DNA of 64,000 nucleotides from Enterobacter ludwigii (GCA_900068845.1 CEFQ01000001.1:1-64000); one strand, 5' to 3'. Counted from the first letter of the stretch, positions 50,798 through 60,912 are shown. Notes: generated by a model from the letters alone, not told the origin. Made by a program: numbers and translations.

Positions 50798-53008
50798 TCA
50801 GAAGCGGAAGGTCGCGGTACCGACGATCTGGCGCTCAGCGCCCCAATAGCAGGCGTAATCGCGGTAGCAGCTGGCGACATATTCACGATCGAACAGGTTA
50901 TTCACATTAACGCCGATGGTTGAGCCCGGCATACCAAAGCGTGCGAGATCGTATTTCAGTGCGGCATCAACGGTGGTGTAACCGGCTACGTCGAAGTTTT
51001 TATTTACATCATCGCCGCTGGCGTACAACCCTTTGCTCTCACCCACATAACGCACACCCGCACCCACGGTCACGCCCGACAACGCCGTCTCATGGAAGGT
51101 GTAATCGCTCCACAGCGATGCCATATGCTTCGGCACCTGCACCGGCGTTTTACCCTTGAGATTTGTGTCTTCGGTGTATTCCGCATCAGTGTAGGTATAA
51201 GACGCGGTCATATTGATGTTGGCATTCAGCGCCGCTTTAGCTTCCAGCTCCACGCCGCGTGAACGGATTTCTCCACTCTGAATGCTGGCATTTGGATGAT
51301 TAACCGTGTCCGGATCGGCCGTCAGGTTTTTGGTTTTGGTCAGCTGATACACCGCCGCCGTCAACACCACCGGACGATCTTTCGGTACGTATTTCACCCC
51401 CGCTTCATACTGTTTGGCACGCGAAGGATCGAAGGCTTCGCCACCATAAGTCGAGCCCGCATTCGGGATAAAAGCTTCGCTGTAGCTGAAGTAAGGCGCG
51501 ATGCCGTTATCAAACACATAGTTCAGACCGCCACGCCAGGTGAAAGCCTGATCGTTCTGACGATCAACTTTATCCGTTACGCGGTCGTAGACCGAGTTCA
51601 TGGCGTAATCGTAGCGGCCGCCAAGAGTGAACACCCAGCGGTTCCACTCCATCTGATCCTGTGCGTACAAGCCGGTTTGACGTTGCTTATTAAGATGCTG
51701 ATAAGGGTCGGCAAACGGCGTCACGCTATCGTTGCCGTATTGCGGATTTACCGCACTCAACGGTGATGCAGTACCAAACTGCGCATCAATGTCGTTGCGG
51801 GTGCGCTGGAAATCGACACCCAGCAACAACGTGTGATCAACCTGGCCTGTGGCGAATTTGGCCTGTGCCTGGTTATCGACGGCAAACTGATTGAGTTTTT
51901 CATTGGAAACCGCTGAACCGCGGGTGATTTGTTGCGATGCAGGAAGATAACCATTGCCATAAATACTACGATAATCGGTTCTCAAATCCGCATAACGCAG
52001 ATTCTGTCGTACCGTCCATGTCTCGTTGAAACTGTGCTCGAAGTTGTAGCCCACCATCTTGGTGCTGCGCGAAATCTTGTTGCTGTCTTCGCCTTCATCA
52101 AAGTTGGTTGGCAATTTATAGCTGCTGCCGTCCGGGCGTGTCATCCCCACCACGGTGCCCTGACGCGGCAACCAACCGTAGTAGCCGGTTTCCGGTTCGT
52201 TCTGGAAGTAGGTCAGCAGATCGAAGCGCGTGTTTTCATCCGGACGCCAGCTGAACGATGGCGCGATGGTATAGCGCTTCTCTTTATTCATATCCTGCTG
52301 TGCGTCGGCGCTGCGTGCGAGTCCGGTCAGGCGATAGCTGTAAACGCCGTCATCATCCAGCGCGCCGCCGAAATCGAAACCGGTGGAAAACTGATTATTG
52401 GTGCCCATCTGGAACTGCACTTCACGCAGCGTCTCCTGCGTTGGACGCTTGCTTACCAGCGACACTACGCCGCCCGGATTACTCTTGCCATACAGCACCG
52501 AAACCGGACCGCGCAACAGCTCGGCACGCTCAAGAAAATAGGGATCGATAGCGAACTCAGAGTAGTTATCACCCTGTAGTTTTAGGCCATCAAGATATTG
52601 GTTGGTGTTGGTTTCGCTGAAGCCGCGAATCGACAGCGCATCGATCACATTGGAGCTGCCGCGATTACCGGTTAATACGCCTGGCGTGTAGTTGAAAGCC
52701 CCTTTCACGCTGGTGACGTTTTTCATCGCCATCTCTTCCTGCGTGACCACAGAGATTGACTGCGGGTTCTTCTCAATCGGCGTATCGGTTTTGGTGCCAG
52801 TGGCGCTGCGTTTGGCTGCGATGGTCGGCGACGGGCCCCACGCTTTCTCTTGTGCGACGCCGCTGCCACCGTCGGCGCTAACCACCACGGTATCTTCAGC
52901 CAGCGCCTGTGCGCTTAACGTGCCCAACGTCAGGGAAATAAGCCAGGCCAGTGGACGGCGGGATGAGCCTGGACGTAAAGAACAAGGATGAGTCTTTCGC
53001 GTATTCAT
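50798..53008 (-). CDS. fhuA: TonB-dependent ferrichrome receptor FhuA
   Basis: FhuA is the outer-membrane receptor for ferrichrome-type hydroxamates. The 736-residue precursor (E. coli 747) has a long basic signal peptide (about 37 residues, AQALA|ED), a TonB box (DTVVV), the cork domain (NPQSISVVTQEEM, about 75-200) and the 22-strand barrel. It ends VASCYRDYACYWGAERQIVG and a terminal Phe, as in FhuA. Loop lengths differ from E. coli, as expected for phage- and colicin-exposed regions. It is first in fhuACDB, behind a Fur-type operator. Confidence 0.95.
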   Translation of the reverse strand: MNTRKTHPCSLRPGSSRRPLAWLISLTLGTLSAQALAEDTVVVSADGGSGVAQEKAWGPSPTIAAKRSATGTKTDTPIEKNPQSISVVTQEEMAMKNVTSVKGAFNYTPGVLTGNRGSSNVIDALSIRGFSETNTNQYLDGLKLQGDNYSEFAIDPYFLERAELLRGPVSVLYGKSNPGGVVSLVSKRPTQETLREVQFQMGTNNQFSTGFDFGGALDDDGVYSYRLTGLARSADAQQDMNKEKRYTIAPSFSWRPDENTRFDLLTYFQNEPETGYYGWLPRQGTVVGMTRPDGSSYKLPTNFDEGEDSNKISRSTKMVGYNFEHSFNETWTVRQNLRYADLRTDYRSIYGNGYLPASQQITRGSAVSNEKLNQFAVDNQAQAKFATGQVDHTLLLGVDFQRTRNDIDAQFGTASPLSAVNPQYGNDSVTPFADPYQHLNKQRQTGLYAQDQMEWNRWVFTLGGRYDYAMNSVYDRVTDKVDRQNDQAFTWRGGLNYVFDNGIAPYFSYSEAFIPNAGSTYGGEAFDPSRAKQYEAGVKYVPKDRPVVLTAAVYQLTKTKNLTADPDTVNHPNASIQSGEIRSRGVELEAKAALNANINMTASYTYTDAEYTEDTNLKGKTPVQVPKHMASLWSDYTFHETALSGVTVGAGVRYVGESKGLYASGDDVNKNFDVAGYTTVDAALKYDLARFGMPGSTIGVNVNNLFDREYVASCYRDYACYWGAERQIVGTATFRF

Positions 53009-53049
53009 AAATGAGGTCTCTCGAAAAAAGTCGATGCAGGCGAATACAA

Positions 53050-53105
53050 ACGAGAATGATTATTATGACGGACGGATTTTAGGCGAAATCCCGCCATATT
53101 CGCAA
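53050..53105 (-). promoter_or_regulatory. fhuA promoter with Fur box
   Basis: On the minus strand TTGCGA (53105-53100) and TAAAAT (53081-53076) are 18 bp apart. They are followed by CATAATAATCATTCTC (about 53067-53052), which matches 13 of 15 core positions of the Fur consensus. Iron-loaded Fur would cover the start of transcription. The gap 53009-53343 holds this site, a small hairpin (AAATGC/GCATTT near 53170-53187), and no gene I can support. Confidence 0.75.
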
Positions 53106-53343
53106 CGTCTAATGGCTGTTGGCGGGGCGTTTGCGACCAGATCGCGCATGTTTATGATCGAGAATAATAAAAATGCATCGAAGCATTTCGCTGTCCCTAT
53201 AACGGAAGGAGCATTGCCGCAAAGAGGAAGTTCATTCCCTTCCAGAAGCCGCTTTCAATCGCGATAATTTAATACAATCAACAGCTTATAAAGTGGCCCG
53301 GTATTTGCTTACCGCAGGCATCCCTCTTCATACAGACCATGCC

Positions 53344-55170
53344 ATGCCCTCAATTAACTGGAATATTGTAGATCGCGTTATTTTCATCAATTTAAAAAAG
53401 CGCAAAGACCGATTAACCCGCATCACCAGGCAGCTCAAAAAACTGGGCGTGCCGAGCGACAAAATCGTACGTCTTGATGCGATAAAACATGAAAAAGGGT
53501 TCATCGGCTGTACGCAATCACATATCGCGGCGCTGGAGATGGCGCGGGACAACGGCTGGGATCGCGTGCTGATTCTTGAAGATGACTTCGCCTTTAATGA
53601 AACACAGGCGAATTACGACAATCTCAATCGCTACTTTACCGCTCTGCCCAACATTAACTGGCAGGTGGCTTTCCTGGCGGCAAATTATCGTCGGGTAACG
53701 CCGTTAAACAGCGTGAACTATATTGTACGTGCCAATTTCGCATGGTGCGCATGTGCCTATATTGTTAACCAGCACTATTACGCCACCTTAATCGGGAATT
53801 ATCGCGCGGCGCTACACGCTCAATTGCAGGGCGGCGCACAGGCAGACTATGCGCTGGATGTGCATTGGAATAGCCTGATGCAGCGGGATCTGTGGCTGGG
53901 CGTTTTCCCCAACGCCGGTGCACAGCGCCTCGATAAAAGCGATATCGAAAATAGAACGGTAGATTACCGCACGCTCTTCAGAAAGCCGTTAAGTCAAATC
54001 GTTGCGCCTGCTAAATTCACGCCCTCCACCTCCGGCCCAATTAAAGTCGACTTTTACTTCCAGTGGCCGCCGGGCTGGACGAACTTTGAATCGGTGATTG
54101 ACGCGATGCAGGCCAACCCCGCGTTCGATTGCCGCATCGTGGTGGTGCCATACCTCAACTGGAAGGCGAGCGATGTTAATGGCGACATTCAGCGCGGCAT
54201 TCTGCGCGACAGAGGGCTCGACTACACGGGATTTGAAGCGTATCGGTTGGAGGAGCGTCAGCCGGACGTGGTGTTTCTGCAGAACCCTTACGACGAAGCG
54301 CGACCCGAAGCGTTTCGCAGCGAATATTTGCACGAGCGCGGCGTGAAGATCGCTTACATCCCTTATGCGCTCGACAGCGGCATCAGTGAAGAGGTCCAGC
54401 GCTATCAATTTAATTTGCTGTGCCAGAATCTGGCGACGTGGATTTTTTCTCGTTCGGCGCGGCATAAAGCGGAGTTTGGTATTCAGTGCGACGCGGGCAA
54501 CGATCACGTTTATGTGACGGGTCATCCCAAGTTTGACCACTATCAGCGACGCTTTCATCTCCACGGCGAGAAGCCAGCCACAAAGGTCAAAACGTTGCTG
54601 TGGACACCGCATTTTGTGCTGCCTGACGGTCGCAAAATGTCTACCACCTTCACGATCTACGGCGCCGCTTTTTTAAAGCTGATTGAACGTGACGATATCC
54701 ATCTGATCATTCGCCCTCACCCGCTGTTGAGTCAGTGGATGGGGGATGCTAGCCCAGCCGCGCGCAACCTCTATCACCAACTGCTTAATGCCGCACAACA
54801 TCGCGCTAATGTGGAGTGGGATAGCGGGCATGATTACAAACTCACTTTTGCCCGATCGGATGCATTGCTCGCCGACGCGGGTTCGTTCTTGTTCGAATAT
54901 TTGCCATCGAACAAACCGATTCTCTACCTGACTCATGAAAGCTGTTATGGCCTGAATCGCACCGCTGACTTTATCTATAACGCCTACGACGTGGCCTGGC
55001 AGGAGGAGGATATTTTCACTTTCGTCGACAATATCGTCGCCGGACGCGATCCGATGAAAGCCAGCCGGGAGCAGGTTTTGATGGAAGAACTGCAAATTGA
55101 AGAGAAAACGGCTGGTGAAAAAATCGCTGACATTATTTGTGCCTCGCTAAGACCATTCAACAAGACTTAA
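53344..55170 (+). CDS. Two-domain glycosyltransferase: GT25-like plus CDP-glycerol-transferase-like
   Basis: About 608 residues. The N-terminal part (about 5-200) resembles GT25 LPS glycosyltransferases: VIFINLKKRKDRL, GCTQSHIAALEMA and the acidic LEDDF (about 78-82), a DxD-type metal or nucleotide site. The C-terminal part (about 230-590) resembles GT-B enzymes of the TagB/TagF CDP-glycerol glycerophosphotransferase group: VTGHPKFDHY, LLWTPHF, IIRPHPLL (about 455-462) and SDALLADAGSFLFEYLPSNKPILYL. No membrane segment is seen. It probably modifies LPS, capsule or another surface glycan in the cytoplasm; donor and acceptor are unknown. The ATG at 53344 has a weak ribosome-binding site; an upstream GTG at 53293 is possible. 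It is a lone gene between fhuA (divergent) and mrcB (convergent), absent from E. coli, and looks acquired. Confidence 0.75.
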   Translation: MPSINWNIVDRVIFINLKKRKDRLTRITRQLKKLGVPSDKIVRLDAIKHEKGFIGCTQSHIAALEMARDNGWDRVLILEDDFAFNETQANYDNLNRYFTALPNINWQVAFLAANYRRVTPLNSVNYIVRANFAWCACAYIVNQHYYATLIGNYRAALHAQLQGGAQADYALDVHWNSLMQRDLWLGVFPNAGAQRLDKSDIENRTVDYRTLFRKPLSQIVAPAKFTPSTSGPIKVDFYFQWPPGWTNFESVIDAMQANPAFDCRIVVVPYLNWKASDVNGDIQRGILRDRGLDYTGFEAYRLEERQPDVVFLQNPYDEARPEAFRSEYLHERGVKIAYIPYALDSGISEEVQRYQFNLLCQNLATWIFSRSARHKAEFGIQCDAGNDHVYVTGHPKFDHYQRRFHLHGEKPATKVKTLLWTPHFVLPDGRKMSTTFTIYGAAFLKLIERDDIHLIIRPHPLLSQWMGDASPAARNLYHQLLNAAQHRANVEWDSGHDYKLTFARSDALLADAGSFLFEYLPSNKPILYLTHESCYGLNRTADFIYNAYDVAWQEEDIFTFVDNIVAGRDPMKASREQVLMEELQIEEKTAGEKIADIICASLRPFNKT

Positions 55171-55178
55171 GTATGAAA

Positions 55179-55202
55179 AAGGGCGCCGCAGCGCCCTTGG
55201 TT
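55179..55202. terminator. Terminator between the glycosyltransferase gene and mrcB
   Basis: AAGGGCGC and GCGCCCTT pair perfectly around CGCA. The plus strand continues GGTTTT; on the minus strand a run of T follows the stem. It can end both convergent transcripts. Confidence 0.85.
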
Positions 55203-55213
55203 TTCTCGGCAAC

Positions 55214-57763
55214 TTATTTGCTGCCGAACATATCTTTAATCCAACCTGCCACGCCGTCAGAATCTTTCTGTTCATTCTGCGGTTGCTGTTGTTGCAGTTG
55301 TTCCTGCTGTTGCTGTTGCTGTTGCTGCAACTGCTGCTGTTGTTGCTGAACCTGCTCTTGCTGCTGCTGACACAGCGCATTCGGATCCAGAGACCAGACG
55401 GGCAGCGAACGCCATGTGCTGCTGCCCGTACCGCAGATAAAGTTACCGGCAGAATCGACATTCATCTGCGTGATATCTTCCGGCGGCGTCAGCACCAGCG
55501 GCATCGGTGCCTGGTTGTCGAGATAGCGGCGGTAAAGCTGCATCGCACCGCTGGCCCCGTAGAGCTTCGAACTCTGGTTGTTATCGCGGCCCACCCAGGT
55601 AATCGCCACTTCTTTGCCATCAACACCGGCAAACCAGCTGTCGATCAGATCATTGGTGGTACCGGTTTTGCCCGCCAGATGGGCTTTTGGATAACGCGCA
55701 CCCAGCGCACGCGCCGTACCGTGATCCGCCACCTGCTGCATGGTGTAAAGCGTCAGATACGCAGCCTGCGCCGGTTCAACCCGCTGTGCCTGTGGATAGC
55801 TCTGATACAACACGGTGCCATCTTCGGCAATCACCGAGCGTACAGCGGAAAGGTCAGCGCGGTTACCGCCGCTGGCGATCGACTGGAACGCCTGCGCCAC
55901 TTCAATCGGCGTCAGATTCAATGCACCCAACAGCATAGAGGGCACCGGATGCAGCTGATCTTTCGGCACGCCCAGCTTGGTCCAGGTATCCATCACCGCG
56001 TTCAACCCCAGCGTCATACCCAAATTGACCGTTGGCACGTTCATGGAGTTGGTTAACGCATCCACCAGCATCACTTTTCCGCTGAAACGACGATCGTCAT
56101 TCATCGGTTTCCAGATGGTGCCGTTCGGCTGTTTCAGCGCAATCGGCTCATCGGCGATCCAGCTGTTGAGGCGATAGCTGTTCGGCTGGCTCAGCGCGGT
56201 GAGATAAGTCGCCGGTTTTGCCAGTGAGCCAATCGAACGACGCGCCTGCAGCGCACGGTTATAACCGGCAAACTGCGGATCGGCCCCGCCGACCATGGCG
56301 CGTACTTCACCACTGAAGCGATCCACCACCACCATCGCGGTTTCCAGATCTTTCAGGCCACGCTGTTTTTTCAGCGTTGGAATACCTTCAATGACCGCTT
56401 TCTCGGCAGCATCCTGCGAGATCGCATCCAGCGTCGTGAAAATCTTCACGCCGGAGAGATCTTTCATTTTGTCGCCGAGTTTAGCCTGCAGCTCGTTGCG
56501 CACCATCTGCATAAACGCCGGCTGTGGCGTGATCACGCCGCCTTTCGGCTGCACGCCAAGCGGACGTGCCGACAGCATGTCATACAGTTCCTGATCGATA
56601 ACGTTCTGCTGCTGCAGCAAACGCAGCACCAGATTACGTCGCTCCAGCGCCAGTTTCGGGTTGCGCCACGGATTATACAGCGACGCCCCTTTCACCATGC
56701 CCACCAGCATCGCCTGCTGATCGAGGCTCAACTCATCCACCGGACGACCGAAATAGTAAAGACTCGCCAGCGGGAAGCCGCGGATCTGATCGTTGCCGGT
56801 CTGGCCGAGATACACCTCATTGAGATACAGCTCGAGGATGCGATCTTTGCTGTAGCGCGCATCCATGATCACCGCCATATAGGCTTCACGCGCTTTACGC
56901 CACAGCGAACGCTCGTTGGTGAGGAACAGGTTTTTTACCAACTGCTGCGTCAGCGTACTGCCGCCCTGCACCGCTTTACCGGCGGTGATGTTGGCGAGGA
57001 ACGCACGACCAATCGAATACGGGCTAATGCCGTCGTGCTCGTAGAAGTGACGATCTTCGGTGGCGATCAAGGTGCTGACCAGCAGATCCGGGAAACCGGC
57101 GCGCGGCACGAACAGACGCTGCTCACCGTTCGGTGACTGCAACATGGTGATCAGACGCGGATCGAGGCGGAAGAAGCCAAAATCACGCCCGGTATCGAGG
57201 TTTTTAATCTCGCTCAGCTCATCGTTGCTAAACGTCAGGCGCGCGTTAATCTGCCCTTCTTTGCTGTCCGGGAAATCAAACGGACGGCGTAGCAGGTCGA
57301 TAGTATTGCCTTTGACGCTAAATTCGCCCGGACGGGTGATGCGTGACACTTCGCGATACTGCGTGCCTTCTAGCAGCGCAATCATCTCTTTTTTGTCGTA
57401 AGACATACCCGGTTCAAGGCTTACCATGCGGCCATAAACGGCGGCAGGCAGTTGCCACACTTTACCGTCGATGCGGCTGCGGATTTCCGAGTCGAGATAG
57501 ACGCCCCAGGCCGCCATCACCACCACAAACACCAGGAAGAGCTTGATCAACCAGCCTAACCAGCGACGTTTGCCGCGTGGCGGACGTTTTCCTTTACCTT
57601 TACCTTTTGGTGGCACCGGTCCACTCTCCTCATCTTCTTCGTCAAAATCGTCCTGATCGATATCATCATCAAGTTCCCTGCGGCGACCCCGACGCGCAGT
57701 GCTGCGCGGCGGCTTTGGCGCTTTTCCTTTGCGCCCAATAGGTTCGCGATCGTTCCCAGACAT
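55214..57763 (-). CDS. mrcB: Bifunctional peptidoglycan synthase PBP1B
   Basis: PBP1B polymerises and cross-links peptidoglycan. The 849-residue protein has a charged cytoplasmic tail, one membrane helix (about residues 68-90), the UB2H domain that binds LpoB, the GT51 transglycosylase domain ([26 protein letters not shown]) and the transpeptidase domain with SIGSLAKP (SxxK), SMN and KTGTTND. A glutamine-rich segment (about 799-832) precedes the conserved [15 protein letters not shown] terminus. There is no internal Met before the membrane helix, but GTG codon 50 has AGGAG upstream. Confidence 0.96.
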   Translation of the reverse strand: MSGNDREPIGRKGKAPKPPRSTARRGRRRELDDDIDQDDFDEEDEESGPVPPKGKGKGKRPPRGKRRWLGWLIKLFLVFVVVMAAWGVYLDSEIRSRIDGKVWQLPAAVYGRMVSLEPGMSYDKKEMIALLEGTQYREVSRITRPGEFSVKGNTIDLLRRPFDFPDSKEGQINARLTFSNDELSEIKNLDTGRDFGFFRLDPRLITMLQSPNGEQRLFVPRAGFPDLLVSTLIATEDRHFYEHDGISPYSIGRAFLANITAGKAVQGGSTLTQQLVKNLFLTNERSLWRKAREAYMAVIMDARYSKDRILELYLNEVYLGQTGNDQIRGFPLASLYYFGRPVDELSLDQQAMLVGMVKGASLYNPWRNPKLALERRNLVLRLLQQQNVIDQELYDMLSARPLGVQPKGGVITPQPAFMQMVRNELQAKLGDKMKDLSGVKIFTTLDAISQDAAEKAVIEGIPTLKKQRGLKDLETAMVVVDRFSGEVRAMVGGADPQFAGYNRALQARRSIGSLAKPATYLTALSQPNSYRLNSWIADEPIALKQPNGTIWKPMNDDRRFSGKVMLVDALTNSMNVPTVNLGMTLGLNAVMDTWTKLGVPKDQLHPVPSMLLGALNLTPIEVAQAFQSIASGGNRADLSAVRSVIAEDGTVLYQSYPQAQRVEPAQAAYLTLYTMQQVADHGTARALGARYPKAHLAGKTGTTNDLIDSWFAGVDGKEVAITWVGRDNNQSSKLYGASGAMQLYRRYLDNQAPMPLVLTPPEDITQMNVDSAGNFICGTGSSTWRSLPVWSLDPNALCQQQQEQVQQQQQQLQQQQQQQQEQLQQQQPQNEQKDSDGVAGWIKDMFGSK

Positions 57764-57861
57764 GCTTTTAGTCTCCAGGTATTGCTACGGCGGCGGCCGT
57801 TACTCTAACTGCTTTCTCGTGCTGCGCATGGCAGAACCCTCTGAATTCGATCCACAGCGTT

Positions 57862-60336
57862 TCACGATGAAAATTTCTTGGTCCGCCTTGTGGGTAAGGC
57901 GTTGGCCGGATCGTCCGGCCACGGATGCTTTGGATAGCGCCCTTTCATCTCTTTCTGCACTTCGGGATAGGCACCGCGCCAGAACGCCGCGAGGTCACGG
58001 GTGATCTGCAACGGACGGTGCGCGGGTGAGAGCAGTTCCAACACTAGCGGTACGCGGCCATCCGCCACCGCCGGATTTTGTGCTTCGCCAAACATCTCCT
58101 GAATCCGCACCGCCAGCGCAGGCGGCTTATCCGCATCATAGCGGATCGGCAGTCGGCTTCCGGTCGGCACAGTGTAATGAGTTGGCAGCACAGTATCCAG
58201 CCGCTGACGTTGTGACCATGTCAGCAAATGTAATAATGCGCTGACAAGATTGATGCTCTGCAATCCTTTCAGATCGCGCACCGCGCTCATCTCCGGCAGC
58301 AGCCAGTTCTCCAGCGTGTCGAGCAAACTCTCATCGTCCAGCGGCGGCCACGCCTCTTCCGGCAGCCACTGCGCAGCACACTGTACCCGCAAGCGTAGCT
58401 GCTCAGCGTCCGCTTTCCAGCCCAACACCGACAATCCTTTTTCGCGGATCCAGCGCAGCATTGCCGGATGCAATATTTCAGCGTCTGGACGCGCCTGCGG
58501 CTGCGCTTTTAGGACCAGCGCACCAATGAGTTCGCGTTTCCACGCACGCAAGGTGCCTTTCTCTTCATCCCACTCCACGTCGGTACGCTGCTCAATCAGC
58601 GTGGGACACGCGCGGCTTAGCGCGTCGATATCCACCGGCAGCGCCAGTAACATGCGCGCATCGGCGGCGCTGGCGCCCTGTAATAGCGTCGGCGCAATCA
58701 GCCACTCGTAGCGGCTCAAACCATCCTGCTCGTTAAGCATCGCACCAATGCCGTTCGCCAGCTGATAACGTGCGCTGTCGCCACGACGCCGCGCCAGACG
58801 ATCGGCAAATCCGGCGGCTAATAGCTGCGGGAACAGGTCAGGATTCACGCTGCCGCCGCTGGCGTCGAGACGCTTTTGCCACTGCCGTGCGCGACGCTGC
58901 CAGTGCGACTGCGGATGATTGAGTGCATCGCGCAGATCGGCGCTGCCGCTGCGCGGAGGATCTTCCAGAATCGCCACCAGCAGCGCGGCGCTGGCGATGG
59001 CATCGTTGTTTTGCCCGGCAGCAACCAGAATCGCGCTTAGCCGCGGATCGCTGCCCAGCGCAGCCATTTTGCGGCCACGCGCATTGAGCGTTTGGTTCGT
59101 CATCGCACCTAAGCGGGTTAACTGCTCGCGCGCCGCGCGCAGGTTGCGCGGCGGCGGCATGTCGAGCCAGCTAAGCTGTGCCGCATCCTGACAGCCCCAC
59201 TGCAGTAAATCGATCTGCAGCGAGGTTAAATCGCTATTGAGGATCTCCGGTTCACTCTGCGCTGCGGCTCTTAATGCCTGCTCCTGCGGCAGGAGATGCA
59301 GACAGATTCCGGGTTCGAGTCGTCCGGCACGCCCGGCGCGCTGCGTCATTGAGGCCCGGCTGATGCGCTGGGTTTGCAGCCGCGTCACGCCGCTGCGCAC
59401 GTCAAACTGCGCCGAACGCTCCAGCGCGCTGTCCACCACTAAACGAATGCCTTCAATCGTCAAACTGGTTTCGGCGATGTTGGTTGCCAACACCACTTTG
59501 CGGCGTCCCGCTGGAGACGGCAGAATCGCGCGGCGTTGCGCATCCAGCGATAACGCGCCATATAAAGGAGAAAGATCCACCTCGTCACTGACCCGCGCTT
59601 CCAGCTCGCGCTTCACGCGGTCGATCTCCGCCACACCGGGCAGGAACAGCAGCAGCGACCCCGCTTCTTCGCGCAGCAGTTGCGCCACCTCGCGCGCCAC
59701 CGCGTCTTCAAAGCGTTGCTGACTGTTGAGCGAGGCATAGCGGCGCGTGACCGGGAAACTGCGGCCCTCCGAGACCACAAAAGGCGCATCCGGCAGCAAC
59801 TGACGCAGCCGCTGGTTGTCGAGGGTGGCTGACATCAGCAGGATTTTCAGATCGTCACGCAGCCCTTGCTGCACGTCGAGCAGCAGCGCCAGCGCGAGAT
59901 CGGCCTGCAGGCTGCGTTCATGGAATTCATCAAGAATCACCAGCGAAATGCCTTCCAGCATCGGATCGCGCTGCACCATGCGCGTCAGAATGCCTTCGGT
60001 GACCACTTCCAGGCGCGTGTTAGCACCACAGCAGTTTTCACCGCGCATGCGATAGCCGACGGTGCCGCCCGGCTGCTCGCCAAGTTGTTCCGCCAGGCGC
60101 TGTGCCACATTGCGCGCCGCCAGGCGACGCGGCTCCAGCATGATAATTCGGCCAGGCAATGCGGCGTATTGCAGCAGCTGTAACGGCAGCCAGGTCGATT
60201 TACCTGCGCCGGTCGGCGCCGCCAGCAACACCTGCGGCGACTGCGCCAGCGCGGCCAGCAACGCAGGCAATACCTCGCTTACCGGTAACTCACTCAAACT
60301 CAACTCCCCAAATGCCTGTGCTAAGATGGCGCGCAT
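57862..60336 (-). CDS. hrpB: ATP-dependent RNA helicase HrpB
   Basis: HrpB is a DEAH/DExH-type helicase whose cellular role is unsettled. The 824-residue protein shows Walker A APTGAGKSTWLP (about residue 41), LEPRRLAARN, Walker B LDEFHERS, SATLD, the motif V/VI regions TNIAETSLTIEG and QRAGRAGR, and the HrpB-specific C-terminal domain. It is divergent from thpR and its promoter region overlaps that of thpR. Confidence 0.94.
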   Translation of the reverse strand: MRAILAQAFGELSLSELPVSEVLPALLAALAQSPQVLLAAPTGAGKSTWLPLQLLQYAALPGRIIMLEPRRLAARNVAQRLAEQLGEQPGGTVGYRMRGENCCGANTRLEVVTEGILTRMVQRDPMLEGISLVILDEFHERSLQADLALALLLDVQQGLRDDLKILLMSATLDNQRLRQLLPDAPFVVSEGRSFPVTRRYASLNSQQRFEDAVAREVAQLLREEAGSLLLFLPGVAEIDRVKRELEARVSDEVDLSPLYGALSLDAQRRAILPSPAGRRKVVLATNIAETSLTIEGIRLVVDSALERSAQFDVRSGVTRLQTQRISRASMTQRAGRAGRLEPGICLHLLPQEQALRAAAQSEPEILNSDLTSLQIDLLQWGCQDAAQLSWLDMPPPRNLRAAREQLTRLGAMTNQTLNARGRKMAALGSDPRLSAILVAAGQNNDAIASAALLVAILEDPPRSGSADLRDALNHPQSHWQRRARQWQKRLDASGGSVNPDLFPQLLAAGFADRLARRRGDSARYQLANGIGAMLNEQDGLSRYEWLIAPTLLQGASAADARMLLALPVDIDALSRACPTLIEQRTDVEWDEEKGTLRAWKRELIGALVLKAQPQARPDAEILHPAMLRWIREKGLSVLGWKADAEQLRLRVQCAAQWLPEEAWPPLDDESLLDTLENWLLPEMSAVRDLKGLQSINLVSALLHLLTWSQRQRLDTVLPTHYTVPTGSRLPIRYDADKPPALAVRIQEMFGEAQNPAVADGRVPLVLELLSPAHRPLQITRDLAAFWRGAYPEVQKEMKGRYPKHPWPDDPANALPTRRTKKFSS

Positions 60337-60372
60337 TGTAGCACTCTGAGGCGCGGATTACCGGAGGCCAAC

Positions 60373-60912
60373 CTGGCAACGCAACGTCTGTTTTTTGCTC
60401 TTGAACTGCCCAACCCGCTCCAGCAACAGCTGGTGCAGTGGCGCGCAGATAATTTTGCCGCCGAGGCTGGAAAACCGGTGGCGGCAGCTAACCTGCACCT
60501 GACGCTGGCGTTTCTCGGCGAGGTCAGCGATGAGACTTCACGCAGGCTGCAACTGCTGGCCTCACGCATCGAACAGCCCGGTTTTGCCCTCGATTTGGAT
60601 GACGCCGGTCACTGGCCGCGTCCCGGCGTGGTGTGGCTGGGCTGTCAGCGTGCGCCGCGCGGATTGCTGCAGCTCGCGAGCCTGCTGCGCGCGCAAGCGG
60701 CACGCCATGGTTGCGCGCAAAGTCCGCAGCCGTTTCATCCGCACGTCACGCTGTTGCGCCACGCTGCGCCAAACATCGCGCTGCCACCGCGCGGCTTTCA
60801 CTGGCGTGCCGAAATCCAGCATTTTGCGCTGTTCGCCTCAAACCTGACGCGCGGCCGCACGCGTTATCAGGCGTTGGCCCGCTGGCCGCTAGTATCACCC
60901 ACAGGAGAGTAA
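60373..60912 (+). CDS. thpR: RNA 2',3'-cyclic phosphodiesterase (LigT family), apparent CTG start
   Basis: ThpR (LigT) hydrolyses RNA 2',3'-cyclic phosphates and joins some tRNA halves in vitro. The two catalytic HxT motifs are in HLTLAFL and HPHVTLL. The conserved first beta strand (QRLFFALELP) lies upstream of the first in-frame ATG/GTG/TTG candidate, the GTG at 60433, so translation must begin earlier. The only suitable codon is the CTG at 60373, with GGAGG at 60363-60367 and 5-nt spacing, giving 179 residues (E. coli 176). A sequencing error is an alternative. The stop codon directly abuts the sfsA ATG. Confidence 0.85.
   Translation: MATQRLFFALELPNPLQQQLVQWRADNFAAEAGKPVAAANLHLTLAFLGEVSDETSRRLQLLASRIEQPGFALDLDDAGHWPRPGVVWLGCQRAPRGLLQLASLLRAQAARHGCAQSPQPFHPHVTLLRHAAPNIALPPRGFHWRAEIQHFALFASNLTRGRTRYQALARWPLVSPTGE

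Noticed and set aside
53034..53267. 77-codon frame upstream of the glycosyltransferase gene
   Set aside because: It covers the fhuA promoter and Fur box, has no good ribosome-binding site, and no similarity was recognised.
55268..55369. Trinucleotide-rich tract that might look like an array of repeats
   Set aside because: It is in-frame CAG/CAA coding for glutamine at the PBP1B C-terminus; there are no spacers as in CRISPR.
55283..56056. Plus-strand frame starting with a leucine run
   Set aside because: It is the complement of the PBP1B glutamine repeats and coding sequence; the leucine run is an artefact, not a signal peptide.
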